A stretch of DNA of 64,000 nt from Bacillota bacterium (GTDB taxonomy: Bacteria; Bacillota_A; Clostridia; Tissierellales; Peptoniphilaceae): positions 10,430-74,429 of the forward strand of contig JAEZWK010000001.1 in assembly GCA_023443045.1 (NCBI GenBank). Reading direction: 5' to 3'. Made by a program: the position numbers and the translations under genes. Positions within the stretch are counted from its first letter, which is position 1; the number at the start of each line of letters is the position of its first letter. The notes under the pieces were generated by a model, which saw only the letters and a list, made by a program, of their open reading frames with translations, was not told the origin of the DNA and made no database searches. Of the stretch, positions 37,216-46,651 are shown one piece after another.

Positions 37216-37996
37216 ACTAAACATTTCTAAAATATTGGATGAAACATTTTATTATATAAAAGGTAATGGCAAAAAAATCTTTTTAGTGGCTCTAGCTTTA
37301 GTTTCTCTTGTCACTATCATTCAAGGAATAATCGACAGAGAAGCAATTCAATTTGGTATTAATTCCATAAATAACACAAGTATAAATTTGAGGAATAGCG
37401 GCACGACAGAGATAGCAGCAGTATTTAGAATTAGTAAACTCTTTTCTATAATTTTAAGTATTATTACTTTTGTGTTTTTGAATACGTACTATATAAAGAC
37501 TGCAAAATATTTTGATGGCAATGGTGATAAAAATGTAGGAAGTCCTCTTCTAAGAATAATAGGAGCTTCACTTATTGTTGTTATTATATCCGGAGTAATA
37601 GGTGGTATTGTTTCAGTTCTATTTGCACTACTTAATTCCATATTTGCTGGTCTTTCAATAGTTCTAATATTTGGTCTGATATTTGGTTTTCTAACTAATA
37701 TTTGTTGGATAATACCGATTATGTTTGATAGACATGGTTTGATGGGCTCTCTAAAAGAGGGAATTAAAACTTTTGGAAATACAAAAATAGCATTGAAAGT
37801 TTTAATATTTTTAGCGATGCAGATTGTACTTGTGGTTCTGCTAGCAACAGTAGTTGGATTTGTAAGTCTTCTTTTGAGCGGATTTTTAGCAACTCTTGTA
37901 ATAATACTACTTTCTATAATAAACACTATAATTCAGATGATATTTACAACCGCTATAATTAGAGCATACAAATCATCCAGCGATTATATTATTTAA
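37205..37996 (+). CDS. Hypothetical multi-pass membrane protein
   Basis: About 263 residues with roughly six hydrophobic helices, beginning after a short cytoplasmic segment (DRLNISKILDETFYYIKGNGKK). The layout resembles the integral-membrane domain attached to glycerophosphodiester phosphodiesterases or DUF975-type proteins, but no catalytic domain is present. ATG at 37205 is preferred over TTG at 37199, with AGGAG 9 bases upstream. Function unknown. Confidence 0.6.
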   Translation: MKDRLNISKILDETFYYIKGNGKKIFLVALALVSLVTIIQGIIDREAIQFGINSINNTSINLRNSGTTEIAAVFRISKLFSIILSIITFVFLNTYYIKTAKYFDGNGDKNVGSPLLRIIGASLIVVIISGVIGGIVSVLFALLNSIFAGLSIVLIFGLIFGFLTNICWIIPIMFDRHGLMGSLKEGIKTFGNTKIALKVLIFLAMQIVLVVLLATVVGFVSLLLSGFLATLVIILLSIINTIIQMIFTTAIIRAYKSSSDYII

Positions 37997-38003
37997 AAGA
38001 GTA

Positions 38004-39089
38004 ATGAAAGAGTTTAACAAACAATCAAAATTTATGGGAATTTTAGGAATAGTATTCAATCTTTTGATAGCTATTCCTAAGATTTTTTATGGGAAGATTT
38101 TTTTTAGTCTTTCACTTTTTGCTGATGGTATAAATAATTTACTTGATGCTTTTAGCGCGGTTATTGTATATTTGGGAATAGAAATTTCTAAAAAACCTAA
38201 AGATTTGGATCATCCATATGGCCATGCAAAGGCGGAGTATATAACGGGCTTTATCGTATCGATGATCACTTTTTATACCGGAATTAAATTTTTAGAAGAG
38301 ACGGCAAAAAGAATTTTTGATGACAATAAAGTTTTAGCAGTGGATTCTTACTGGATTTATTTTCTCATATTTTCTATGCTTATAAAGTTTGTTTTATTCT
38401 TATTAAATAGAAATATGTTCAAAAAATATAATTCATCACTTTTTAAAGCGTTGTCAAATGATTCTTTGCAAGATATTTTAATCTCTTCAGCCGTTTTGGT
38501 ATCTCTTACCATATTTAGAGAAAAAAATTCTCTAGATATAGCAATTGCTTTTGCTATAGGTATGATTATTTTCAAAAATGCATATTTTACTCTGCGTGAT
38601 GCTATTTATCCGCTTATAGGAAATGTGCCAGATAAACGCGATATAGATATATTAAAAAAAGAGCTTTTAAAAATAGATTTTGTGCGCGGAGTACATAATT
38701 TGATTGTGGATAGAAAATCCAGTACGGAATGTTTTTCGTGTGTGGATGTGGTTGTGGATTCGCATCTAACTATTAGAGAAATACATGATAGGCTAGAAAT
38801 AGTGCGTTTTATGCTAAAGAACAAATATAATATGGAAGTAAATATGCATATAGAGCCGTTTCTTGATGATGATAAAATAATTAAAATAAAAGAAGAAGTA
38901 AAAAAAGTGCGCGGTGTATATGATGTATATGATATAATATTGGGTGATGAAAATCTGATTAGCTATTCTATAAAAAGAAAATGCCTCTATAGAAGAGATG
39001 ATATAGAAAAGCGAGTAGAAAATGTTATAAAAAGAGAGGTAGATAAAAAATGGAATATAGATGTTCACATTGCACTAGAAGAGGAATAA
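38004..39089 (+). CDS. Cation diffusion facilitator family transporter
   Basis: 361-residue CDF exporter of divalent metals (Zn, Fe, Mn or Cd) using proton antiport. Metal-site helices read ADGINNLLDAFSA and, downstream, SNDSLQDILISSA; the HPYGHAKAEY motif is present. The cytoplasmic C-terminal domain is extended, with two related modules (about 210-290 and 290-361). Overlaps the DHFR gene by 40 bp. Confidence 0.9.
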   Translation: MKEFNKQSKFMGILGIVFNLLIAIPKIFYGKIFFSLSLFADGINNLLDAFSAVIVYLGIEISKKPKDLDHPYGHAKAEYITGFIVSMITFYTGIKFLEETAKRIFDDNKVLAVDSYWIYFLIFSMLIKFVLFLLNRNMFKKYNSSLFKALSNDSLQDILISSAVLVSLTIFREKNSLDIAIAFAIGMIIFKNAYFTLRDAIYPLIGNVPDKRDIDILKKELLKIDFVRGVHNLIVDRKSSTECFSCVDVVVDSHLTIREIHDRLEIVRFMLKNKYNMEVNMHIEPFLDDDKIIKIKEEVKKVRGVYDVYDIILGDENLISYSIKRKCLYRRDDIEKRVENVIKREVDKKWNIDVHIALEEE

Positions 39090-39556
39090 CTGTTATACTA
39101 GCTGTAGATGAAAAATATAATATAGGTAAGAATAACGAGCTTCTTTTTAGAATTCCAACAGATTTACAAAATTTCAAAAAAATTACTATGGGAAAAAATC
39201 TCTACATGGGGAAAAACACATTTCTATCTACCGGACTTTTAGAAGGCAGGAATATGGTTGTACTATCTAGGCGGGATGAATTTGAAAATGTAAGAAATAT
39301 ACATTCCCTAGATGAATTTTTAAATGAAATACTAAATGATAGAGATGCCATACTCATAGGTGGTGGGGATATCATTGAAAAACTCTACACTTATATAGAT
39401 ACATTTTATTTGACAGAAGTTTCTGGAGTATATGATGCAGATACATCTATCAGAAACCCAAATGAAAATGGATTTTACAAAGCAAAGGAAAGCCCGCTTT
39501 TTACTGAAAATAATTATAATTTTAAATTTGTATTATATAAAAAAATATATGCTTAG
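39050..39556 (+). CDS. folA: Dihydrofolate reductase
   Basis: 168-residue enzyme reducing dihydrofolate to tetrahydrofolate. The core reads ITVILAVDEKYNIGKNNELL, IPTDLQNFKKITMGK with the catalytic acid, LYMGKNTF, and the NADPH-binding ILIGGGDIIEKLY. The only good start is ATG at 39050 (GAGG upstream), which gives an extra N-terminus of about 12 residues containing CSHC and lies inside the CDF gene. No thyA neighbour. Confidence 0.88.
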   Translation: MEYRCSHCTRRGITVILAVDEKYNIGKNNELLFRIPTDLQNFKKITMGKNLYMGKNTFLSTGLLEGRNMVVLSRRDEFENVRNIHSLDEFLNEILNDRDAILIGGGDIIEKLYTYIDTFYLTEVSGVYDADTSIRNPNENGFYKAKESPLFTENNYNFKFVLYKKIYA

Positions 39557-39564
39557 GAGGTATT

Positions 39565-40941
39565 ATGCAAGATAGAGAAGAAATGTATGAAGATTCTATA
39601 GAAAAAATTGAAGAAACACTGAAAAAACTGATCAAAGAAAAAAGATATAAAGAAGCTCACAATCTCCTAAAAGATTTAAACGCAGTAGATATAGCTTATT
39701 TAATAGATATTTTTGATAATAAAACTGGTGTCGTCTTGTATAGGATGCTTCCCAAGGATCTAGCTGTAGAAGTATTTGCCAATTTTGATTCTGATCAACA
39801 GCAGGCCATAATCAGCGCATCCAGTGATAAAGAAATTCAAGATATAGCTAGCGAACTCTACTTTGATGATCTTATCGATTTGATCGAAGAGATGCCATCA
39901 AATGTAGTAAATAAAATTTTAAAAAATACTTTACCCGAACAGAGATCTCTTGTAAATGAATTTTTGAAATATCCAGAAGATTCTGCCGGATCTCTAATGA
40001 CCATAGAATATGTAAGTGTTCTAAAAGATTTAAAAGTAAAGGATGCATTTGTTAGACTAAAAGAAGAGGGATTTGACAAAGAAACTATATATACACTCTA
40101 TGTTGTAGATAAAAATAGAACTCTACTGGGAATTGTATCTTTGCGTGAAATAGTAATAGCTGATTCCGATACGATCATAGGTGATATGATGAATCACGAA
40201 GTGGTCTATTGTCACACTCACGATGATAGAGAAGATGTAGCAAACAAATTTAGAAAATATGGTTTCCACGCTCTACCCGTAGTGGATAAGGAGCATAGAA
40301 TTGTAGGTATCATCACATTCGATGATATTATGGATGTTATCGACGAAGAAAACGAAGAAGACTTCCAAATCATGAGCGGTATTACACCAAATGAAAAACC
40401 ATATTTTGAGCAGAGCGTTTTTTCGATGGCAAAATCTCGTATTGTGTGGCTTTTAGTGCTTATGATATCTGCAACCGTAACTCAGAGAATAATTCAGGGA
40501 TATGAGGCGCTTATGGCAGGTTTTATAGTTCTTAATTCATTTATTCCGATGATTACAGATACTGGTGGAAACGCAGGAAGTCAGACTTCTACACTTGTTA
40601 TAAGGGGTCTTGCTACGGAAGAAATAAGAACCAGAGATATTTTTAGAGTTCTACTAAAAGAGTTGAAAGTGGCTGTAGTTGTAGGTGTTATTCTATCCTT
40701 TGTAAATTTTTTAAGACTTTTACTCATAGAAAGAATGAATCTTCAAATTTCGTCTGCAGTTAGTCTAGCCATACTTTGTGCAGTTTTAGTAGCTAAAATT
40801 ACAGGCGGTGTACTACCTATAATTGCAGATAAATTGCGTATGGATCCCGCTATTATGGCAAGCCCACTTATCACTACAATTGCCGATGCGGTAAGTCTTA
40901 TTATGTATTTTAAAATAGCAAGTGCTATATTAGGATTTTAG
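39565..40941 (+). CDS. mgtE: Magnesium transporter MgtE
   Basis: 458-residue Mg2+ channel. N domain (superhelical, DSDQQQAIISASSDKEI), paired CBS domains (about 135-260) and a C-terminal five-helix pore with MITDTGGNAGSQTSTLVI and ADAVSLIMYF. The N and CBS domains act as the Mg2+ gate. AGGAGG Shine-Dalgarno. No Mg riboswitch precedes it; the upstream gap is only 8 bp. Confidence 0.95.
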   Translation: MQDREEMYEDSIEKIEETLKKLIKEKRYKEAHNLLKDLNAVDIAYLIDIFDNKTGVVLYRMLPKDLAVEVFANFDSDQQQAIISASSDKEIQDIASELYFDDLIDLIEEMPSNVVNKILKNTLPEQRSLVNEFLKYPEDSAGSLMTIEYVSVLKDLKVKDAFVRLKEEGFDKETIYTLYVVDKNRTLLGIVSLREIVIADSDTIIGDMMNHEVVYCHTHDDREDVANKFRKYGFHALPVVDKEHRIVGIITFDDIMDVIDEENEEDFQIMSGITPNEKPYFEQSVFSMAKSRIVWLLVLMISATVTQRIIQGYEALMAGFIVLNSFIPMITDTGGNAGSQTSTLVIRGLATEEIRTRDIFRVLLKELKVAVVVGVILSFVNFLRLLLIERMNLQISSAVSLAILCAVLVAKITGGVLPIIADKLRMDPAIMASPLITTIADAVSLIMYFKIASAILGF

Positions 40942-40949
40942 GAGGAAAA

Positions 40950-42350
40950 ATGGAAACATTAAAATTATATAATTCTCTCTCGGGAAAAAAAGAAACATTT
41001 GTACCCATAGACAAAAATGAAGTAAAAATATATGCCTGCGGTCCAACTGTATACAATGATATGCATCTAGGCAATGTAAGACCGCAAGTAAATTTTGATA
41101 CTCTAAGAAGATATTTGATATACAAAGGTTACAATGTAAAATACGTTTCCAATTTTACAGATGTAGACGATAAGATTATCAAAAAGGCAAATGAAGAAAA
41201 TACAGATATAACTGAAATAACTACCAGATATATAAAAAGTGTAAAAGAAGATTTAGAAAATTTAGGAGTTTACGACAATCCTATAATTCACCCTACCTGC
41301 ACATGCCATATGCACGATATAATAGAATTTATAGAAGAGCTGATAAAAGTGGGTGCAGCATATCAGGTTGGTGGAAATGTATATTTTGATATAGAAACAA
41401 AAAATGACTACGGAAAATTATCCAAAAAACAATTGGATGAGCTAATTTCTGGTTCACGTGTAGAGATAAACACCGAAAAGAAAAATCCGCTCGATTTTGT
41501 GCTTTGGAAAGAAAAAAAAGAGGGAGAAGTTTTTTGGGATTCACCATGGGGAGAGGGTAGACCCGGCTGGCATATAGAATGTTCTGCCATGGCAAGAAAA
41601 TTGTTGGGAGATCAGATAGATATACACGCAGGTGGAGAAGATTTAAAATTTCCACATCACGAAAACGAAATCGCACAGACAGAGAGTCTAACCAAAAAGA
41701 AATTTGCAAACTTTTGGATGCACAACGGTATGATAAATATAGAAAATAAGAAGATGAGCAAATCTCTAGGAAATTTTTTCTATGCAAAAGATTTTATGAA
41801 AGAAAATACTCCCGAAGTACTAAGATTTTTTATCCTTCTCACACACTACAGAAAGCCGATAAATTTTACAGATGAGTCTGTAGAGTCTGCAAAAAATGGT
41901 TTGAAAAAACTAAAAAACGCAAGAAAGAGATTAGAAGAGCTATTATCTAAATCAAATAGTGGTGAGATAGATGCAAATATTTTGGATGATATCAAAGAAA
42001 TAAGAAATGATTTTATAAAACATATGGATGATGATCTAAACACTCCAGATGCTATAACCGACTTTTTTAATCTATCAAAACTCATAAACACAAAAATAGA
42101 TGAAAGTACAACTAAAGACACATTAGAAAAAATATATAATTTATTTGAAGAGATGGTAGAAGTGCTAGGCGTTTGTAAAAAAGAAGTAGCAGAAAGCATA
42201 GATGAAAAGATAGAAGAACTCATAAAAAGACGCGAAGAGATGAGAAAAAATAAGAATTTTGCTGAGGCAGATAGAATAAGAGATGAACTTTTGAGCATGG
42301 GAATTACCCTAACCGATACAAAAGATGGAGTAAAATGGACAAAAAAATGA
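40950..42350 (+). CDS. cysS: Cysteinyl-tRNA synthetase
   Basis: 466-residue class I aminoacyl-tRNA synthetase. Zn-binding Cys in YACGPTVYNDMHLGN, which also holds the HIGH-type motif HLGN; further Zn ligands in GWHIECSAM and DLKFPHHENEIAQ; KMSKSLGNF loop. Heads the cysS-mrnC-rlmB-yacP operon found across Firmicutes. AGGAGG Shine-Dalgarno; no T-box leader, as it follows mgtE by 8 bp. Confidence 0.97.
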   Translation: METLKLYNSLSGKKETFVPIDKNEVKIYACGPTVYNDMHLGNVRPQVNFDTLRRYLIYKGYNVKYVSNFTDVDDKIIKKANEENTDITEITTRYIKSVKEDLENLGVYDNPIIHPTCTCHMHDIIEFIEELIKVGAAYQVGGNVYFDIETKNDYGKLSKKQLDELISGSRVEINTEKKNPLDFVLWKEKKEGEVFWDSPWGEGRPGWHIECSAMARKLLGDQIDIHAGGEDLKFPHHENEIAQTESLTKKKFANFWMHNGMINIENKKMSKSLGNFFYAKDFMKENTPEVLRFFILLTHYRKPINFTDESVESAKNGLKKLKNARKRLEELLSKSNSGEIDANILDDIKEIRNDFIKHMDDDLNTPDAITDFFNLSKLINTKIDESTTKDTLEKIYNLFEEMVEVLGVCKKEVAESIDEKIEELIKRREEMRKNKNFAEADRIRDELLSMGITLTDTKDGVKWTKK

Positions 42351-42730
42351 TAGAAAAAGAAATAATAAATCTCGATCCCATAAATCTTGCGTATGTAGGT
42401 GATGCTGTGTACGAGCTTTTGGTTAGAAGAGATATAGCAAAAATAAATAAAAAAGTTAATTCTCTTCACAAAATGGCAGTAAATTATGTAAGCGCAAAAT
42501 CTCAAGCCGACGATTTAAAAAATATAAGTGATGAGTTATCAGAAGATGAAAAAAATATAGTTAGAAGAGCTAGAAATTCTAAAAAAAACGCAAATAAAAA
42601 TACAGATCACACAACCTATTCACTATCTACAGGATTTGAGGCGCTTTTTGGGGCTTTATATCTTTCGGGGGATATGGAGAGAATAGAAGAATTATATAAA
42701 AAAATAAAACAAAATCACAAAGAGGAATAA
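42335..42730 (+). CDS. mrnC: Mini-ribonuclease III
   Basis: 131-residue RNase III-like enzyme without a dsRNA-binding domain, maturing 23S rRNA in Bacillus. Catalytic-core segments NLAYVGDAVYELLVRRD and GFEALFGALYLSGDMERIEEL. Start overlaps cysS by 16 bp; ends one base before rlmB. Confidence 0.94.
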   Translation: MDKKMIEKEIINLDPINLAYVGDAVYELLVRRDIAKINKKVNSLHKMAVNYVSAKSQADDLKNISDELSEDEKNIVRRARNSKKNANKNTDHTTYSLSTGFEALFGALYLSGDMERIEELYKKIKQNHKEE

Positions 42731-43438
42731 ATGCAAATAATTGGTTATCAGGCGGTAAAATCTTATTTGATAGAAAATAAAACTGCCAAAAAAATGATTT
42801 TATCCACAAAAATTAAAGATAAAAAAGATGAAATGATTAGTCTAGCTAGAGAGTATAATATAAAAGTGATATATAATGATGAAGTATTTAAAAAATTTAG
42901 ATCAGCTCATCAGGGAATATTACTAGAGGTGGATGAATATAAATATCTAGATCTAGAAGAATTTTTAGAAATGCCACTAGAACAAAGAAAGATAATAGCG
43001 GTTCTAGATTCGCTAAATGATGTGGGAAATCTAGGAAGTCTAATCAGAAGTGCCAGTGTTTTTGGAGTTAGCGCATTAATAATTTCTAAAGATAGAAGTG
43101 TGCATGTAAATCCGACAGTCCTAAAGATTGCACAGGGCGGAATAAATGATGTAAAAATTATAGAAGTGGTAAATATATCCCGCGCATTAAAGAGATTGAA
43201 AGAGGATAAATATTTTATTATAGCTAGCGATATGGATGGTGAGGACATACAAAATATGATAACACCGCCCATAGCTATCATCATTGGTAGCGAAGAAAAG
43301 GGAATCAGAAAAAATGTACTAAAAGAGGCTGATCAGGTGCTTAAAATTCCGCAAAATGAAAATTCAAGCGTAAATTGTTTGAATGCATCTGTAGCTGGGG
43401 CTATATTTTTCTATGAGGCAAAAAGACGTTTGAAATGA
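42731..43438 (+). CDS. rlmB: 23S rRNA (guanosine-2'-O)-methyltransferase RlmB-type (TrmH family)
   Basis: 235-residue SPOUT methyltransferase. Short N-terminal substrate-binding domain, then SPOUT motifs LDSLNDVGNLGSLIRSA, IIIGSEEKGI and the knot NENSSVNCLNASVAGAI. Position between mrnC and yacP supports RlmB; the sequence alone only gives TrmH family. Confidence 0.88.
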   Translation: MQIIGYQAVKSYLIENKTAKKMILSTKIKDKKDEMISLAREYNIKVIYNDEVFKKFRSAHQGILLEVDEYKYLDLEEFLEMPLEQRKIIAVLDSLNDVGNLGSLIRSASVFGVSALIISKDRSVHVNPTVLKIAQGGINDVKIIEVVNISRALKRLKEDKYFIIASDMDGEDIQNMITPPIAIIIGSEEKGIRKNVLKEADQVLKIPQNENSSVNCLNASVAGAIFFYEAKRRLK

Positions 43439-43953
43439 AAGAATTATATTTGATAGATGGATATAATTTAATACACGCATCAAAAGAGCTAAGAGAACTC
43501 TTGGATGAAAGTCTGGAGCTTGCGAGAGTCAGACTTCTAGATCTGTTGGAAGAATATGCTTTTTTTGAGAAGAAAAAAATAATTTTGGTATATGATGGGC
43601 ACAAGGTAAAAAATAATCGTGGGGATCATGAAATATACGAAAATATAGAAATATATTACACAAAAGAAAATGAAACTGCAGATTCTAAAATAGAAAAATT
43701 GACCAGTGAACTCATATATAGATATGATATTACCGCGGTGAGCTCTGATTTTTTGGAGCAGACTACAATTTTTAGTCTAGGCGCACTAAGAAAGAGCTCC
43801 CACGAATTTTATAATGAAATGGTAGATTCTCTGGAATTAGCAAAAAAAATAGAAAAGAGAAGAAATATAAAAAAAGAAATGGATATGAATAGCAGCGAAT
43901 TTAAAGACATGCTCAAAATTTGGGTGAAAAAAAATAAAAAAAATAAAAAATAG
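43435..43953 (+). CDS. rae1: NYN-domain endoribonuclease YacP/Rae1
   Basis: 172-residue PIN-like NYN nuclease; in Bacillus Rae1 cuts mRNA inside ribosomes. Acidic active-site residues in YLIDGYNLIHA, ILVYDGHKVK and KIEKLTSELIYRYDITAVSSD. Ends in a Lys-rich tail. Overlaps rlmB by ATGA and ends the cysS operon. Confidence 0.88.
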   Translation: MKELYLIDGYNLIHASKELRELLDESLELARVRLLDLLEEYAFFEKKKIILVYDGHKVKNNRGDHEIYENIEIYYTKENETADSKIEKLTSELIYRYDITAVSSDFLEQTTIFSLGALRKSSHEFYNEMVDSLELAKKIEKRRNIKKEMDMNSSEFKDMLKIWVKKNKKNKK

Positions 43954-43955
43954 AC

Positions 43956-43984
43956 TTGCACATTAAAAAAACATGTGCTATAAT
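43956..43984 (+). promoter_or_regulatory. Promoter of tRNA-Pro
   Basis: TTGCAC (43956-43961), 17-bp spacer, TATAAT (43979-43984), ending 11 bp before the tRNA. Confidence 0.75.
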
Positions 43985-43995
43985 AAATAAGTCGT

Positions 43996-44072
43996 CGGGG
44001 TGTAGCGCAGTTTGGTAGCGCACGTGCTTTGGGAGCATGGGGCCGGGGGTTCAAATCCTCTCACCCCGACCA
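43996..44072 (+). tRNA. tRNA-Pro (anticodon TGG)
   Basis: 77-nt cloverleaf: acceptor CGGGGTG/CACCCCG, discriminator A, encoded CCA; anticodon stem CGTGC/GCATG with loop TTTGGGA, anticodon TGG; T-arm GGGGG-TTCAAAT-CCTCT with wobble pairs. The SGNH gene starts 21 bp later without a terminator. Confidence 0.96.
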
Positions 44073-44093
44073 ATATTTTTTTTGGAGGTAGTT

Positions 44094-44909
44094 ATGCTAA
44101 GGAAAAAAAGATTTTTTGTTTTTGCATTGCTACTTTTTATTTTATCCGGATTTTTTATAAATCATATAATAGTAGAATCAAAAGCATTAAAAAGAGGCAG
44201 AGAAAACATCATATATTTTAGTTACAATAGAACGCTAAAAAACACTATACATGATGCATATAAACAAGATATCATAAAATACGATTTAAACAAGAAAAAA
44301 GCTGAACTCAAAAAGAAATTAGAGACAAAAAAAGAAAAAGAAAATATTTATACAAATTTTGATCCATATGATGGAACTGATTTTAAAACCGTGTTCAAAG
44401 ATTCACTCTTTTTGGGTGACTCTATAACCAGTGGATTACAACAGTACAAACTATTGGATAAAGAAAATGTAATATATGGCATCGGGCTTCACGTATATCA
44501 GGTGATAGAAAAGAAAAATGATGAGATAAAAAAGAAAAATCCGAAAAATCTCTTCATCATGCTTGGGATGAATGACTCTGTATGGGTGGAAACAGAGAAA
44601 TTTTCTAAAAATTATGATAGTCTAATAAAAACACTAAAAAAAGAACACCCCAATACCAAAATATTTATACAATCCATATTTCCGGTGGACAAAAAAAATA
44701 AAGAAGCCACTGCCAAAATCAGTAATGAACGTGTAAAAGAATATAATGATGCACTTATAAAGATTGCAAAAGATAATGAGGTTACCTTTGTAGATCTAAG
44801 ACCTATACTAAGCGCTCACCAAGAGTTTTATGGAAAAGATGGGATACATCTATTCAAAGATCTCTACTTGTATTGGTTGAAATTTATACAAACTAATGTA
44901 ATAAATTAG
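44094..44909 (+). CDS. SGNH/GDSL-type hydrolase-like membrane-anchored protein
   Basis: About 271 residues with an N-terminal anchor (FFVFALLLFILSGFFI), a charged coiled linker and an SGNH domain: block I FLGDSITSGL, block III LGMNDSVW, block V DGIHL. Extracellular SGNH proteins of this kind act with MBOAT proteins in O-acetylating wall polymers. ATG at 44094 is chosen for its TGGAGG SD; a longer frame would start inside tRNA-Pro. Followed closely by a DUF4358 lipoprotein. Confidence 0.8.
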   Translation: MLRKKRFFVFALLLFILSGFFINHIIVESKALKRGRENIIYFSYNRTLKNTIHDAYKQDIIKYDLNKKKAELKKKLETKKEKENIYTNFDPYDGTDFKTVFKDSLFLGDSITSGLQQYKLLDKENVIYGIGLHVYQVIEKKNDEIKKKNPKNLFIMLGMNDSVWVETEKFSKNYDSLIKTLKKEHPNTKIFIQSIFPVDKKNKEATAKISNERVKEYNDALIKIAKDNEVTFVDLRPILSAHQEFYGKDGIHLFKDLYLYWLKFIQTNVIN

Positions 44910-44917
44910 GAGGAGTT

Positions 44918-45391
44918 ATGAAAAAATTATTTTTAGTTATTTGCGCTGGCGCACTACTATTAGCAGGATGCTCTAAACCGAAAAACGGCGGTCTTTTCGA
45001 CATAGTAAAAAATGCAACCGACAAAGCAGGGGATTCTTTTGAAATCATAAAAAGCACAATGTCCAAAGTATTGGACGATTTTAAATCTCTTACAGAGGCA
45101 GAAGTATCTGATTTTATTAGTGAAGATAATCTAGACAAATTCATTTCATATGCAAGTGAAGACCCGAGCCTATCAGATAGAATTATCATTGCGAAAGTAA
45201 AAGAAGGCAAAATGGAAGATGTAAAAAAAGAACTTGCTGAAAATATAAAAAATCTATCAGAAACATACAAAAGCTATGCTCCAAATATAGCTAAAGATCT
45301 TGATAATGCATTTATTTTTGATATCGATGATGTTATATTTGTAGCTATTGGCGACTTAAAAGCTAAAGTTTCTGGTTCAATGCAAAAATAG
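44918..45391 (+). CDS. DUF4358-like lipoprotein
   Basis: 157-residue lipoprotein with signal MKKLFLVICAGALLLAGC and a mature domain resembling DUF4358 (SDRIIIAKVKEGKMEDVKKEL, YAPNIAKDLDNAFIFDIDD). The family often sits beside SGNH, DHHW and MBOAT genes in Clostridia. AGGAGG Shine-Dalgarno, 8 bp after the SGNH gene. Function unknown. Confidence 0.65.
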   Translation: MKKLFLVICAGALLLAGCSKPKNGGLFDIVKNATDKAGDSFEIIKSTMSKVLDDFKSLTEAEVSDFISEDNLDKFISYASEDPSLSDRIIIAKVKEGKMEDVKKELAENIKNLSETYKSYAPNIAKDLDNAFIFDIDDVIFVAIGDLKAKVSGSMQK

Positions 45392-45410
45392 GCCGAGCAC
45401 GGCTTTTTTT
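45391..45410 (+). terminator. Terminator after the DUF4358-like gene
   Basis: Stem GCCG/CGGC with loop AGCA followed by T7. The next gene starts 11 bp later. Confidence 0.6.
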
Positions 45411-45420
45411 GTTATAGATT

Positions 45421-45843
45421 ATGAAAAAAATATTATTGTTGCTGGTCGTGATTTTATTTATCTCATGCACCAGAGAAAATATATCAAATAAAATAGAAAA
45501 AATAATCACACAAAAAGATGATGTAGCAAATATTGAAAATCGAAAAGTTACAACTTCGAAAGACGATGAAATAATAGAAGAGACCGTTGTAAGTAAAGAT
45601 GATCGTTATATATATGTAATACTAAAAATAAAAGATGGGAAAAAGGAAAAATATCTTGATATCACTAAAGATAAAATGGATGAGCTATCCCGTGGAGAGT
45701 GGAATTTTTCTTTTAGTGAGGCCGCTTGGTTTGATGTAGATGATTATATAATTAGAATCTATGCTGATGATTTGAGTGAAATAGTAAAAAAATTAAAAAA
45801 AGAATTGGGGATAGAAGTAAATTTTGTACAAAAAGAGAGCTGA
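45421..45843 (+). CDS. Hypothetical lipoprotein
   Basis: 140-residue protein with a lipoprotein-type signal (ILLLLVVILFISC) and a small unrecognised domain; the first half is charged and probably flexible. There is no clear Shine-Dalgarno just before ATG 45421, and a terminator lies between it and the previous gene, so expression may be low. Convergent with the broken minus-strand cluster downstream. Confidence 0.55.
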   Translation: MKKILLLLVVILFISCTRENISNKIEKIITQKDDVANIENRKVTTSKDDEIIEETVVSKDDRYIYVILKIKDGKKEKYLDITKDKMDELSRGEWNFSFSEAAWFDVDDYIIRIYADDLSEIVKKLKKELGIEVNFVQKES

Positions 45844-45855
45844 TAGCTCTTTTTT
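45836..45855 (+). terminator. Terminator after the hypothetical lipoprotein
   Basis: Stem AGAGCT/AGCTCT, loop GAT, then T5. Overlaps the stop codon; roughly symmetric, so it may serve both convergent units. Confidence 0.65.
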
Positions 45856-46113
45856 ATTGATTAAAATTAATTATATAAATCGCAAGGACCAGCGTAAAGA
45901 TATCTGCATAAAATTTTTTTTGATCAATTGATTCAAACCAAAATTTGTTTTGAACAACTACATACATATAGTAAATCGCGGCTAGCACGAGAATATATTG
46001 CATAATATCCACAATAATATTGTATTCATTCAAAATACCAAATGGTAGTAAAATTAAACTTAAAATCGCTAATATAGAAAGTAGCGTAGTATATAAAAAT
46101 AAAGTTTTTTCAT
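45854..46113 (-). pseudogene. Small membrane protein, frameshifted
   Basis: ATG at 46113 overlaps the upstream gene's stop (TAATG), but the frame ends after 14 codons. The other frame, open to 45854, encodes a convincing membrane protein (LLSILAILSLILLPFGILNEY, YILVLAAIYYMYVVVQNKFW, IFTLVLAIYIINFNQ) without its own start. One extra A in the A6 run right after ATG would join them into ~86 residues. No family recognised. Confidence 0.5.
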
Positions 46114-46618
46114 TATCTTACCGTCTCTATATAAATATTATTTGCCTTATGGTAATCAGAATTATCTTTTGGTTTCGTCTCAAGTAGTCTTCCGTAACTA
46201 ACTTCTCCATTTAACACACCATCTAAGGCGCGCGTCCAGAAGTCCAATTTTTTTAGCCTAATATCCGACTCAAAACTACCTATGAGATATTGCTATGTAT
46301 AGCGTTAATATGCTGAGCATAAAATTTTGATATCGTATCAATAATCTCATCTATACAATATTTGTCGGATAAATCTCTATATTTTTCTAAAAAACCTTTT
46401 TCTGAATAATATTCAATTGTTCTTAAAATGTCTTTTTTACCATATCTATAAACGTGAACAACTTTTTCCCCTTTATACTCAGTTGGAGTATCTAGGAAAT
46501 CGGGAACTGCCCAGTCATTATCATCGTATCTTACTTTATTAACTTTTGCCTCTACAAAAGGTGCAAAAACATACATAAAAACAAGCGTTAGAGCTAAGAT
46601 AAAACTAATTTTTTTCAC
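46113..46618 (-). pseudogene. Secreted protein, frameshifted
   Basis: GTG start with perfect AGGAGG, signal peptide (ISFILALTLVFMYVFAPFVEA) and an open frame to 46280. The frame then stops, but coding continues in another frame (LIGSFESDIRLKKLDFWTRA, GEVSYGRLLETKPKDNSDYH) to TAA at 46113, where it overlaps the next start. A single missing A in the AGCAATAT stretch explains the break. Intact length would be ~168 residues. Not recognised. Confidence 0.55.
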
Positions 46619-46651
46619 AATAACCTCCTAAATATTTTGTGTTCTAAGGAT

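Noticed and set aside
41450..41475. TTCACGTG-containing sequence as an extra parS site
   Set aside because: Only half of the palindrome is present and it lies within the cysS coding sequence.
41329..41787. 152-codon minus-strand ORF inside cysS
   Set aside because: Shadow ORF of the conserved synthetase; low-quality composition and no SD.
44037..44093. Upstream extension of the SGNH gene (start inside tRNA-Pro)
   Set aside because: It would translate tRNA sequence; ATG 44094 has a proper Shine-Dalgarno.
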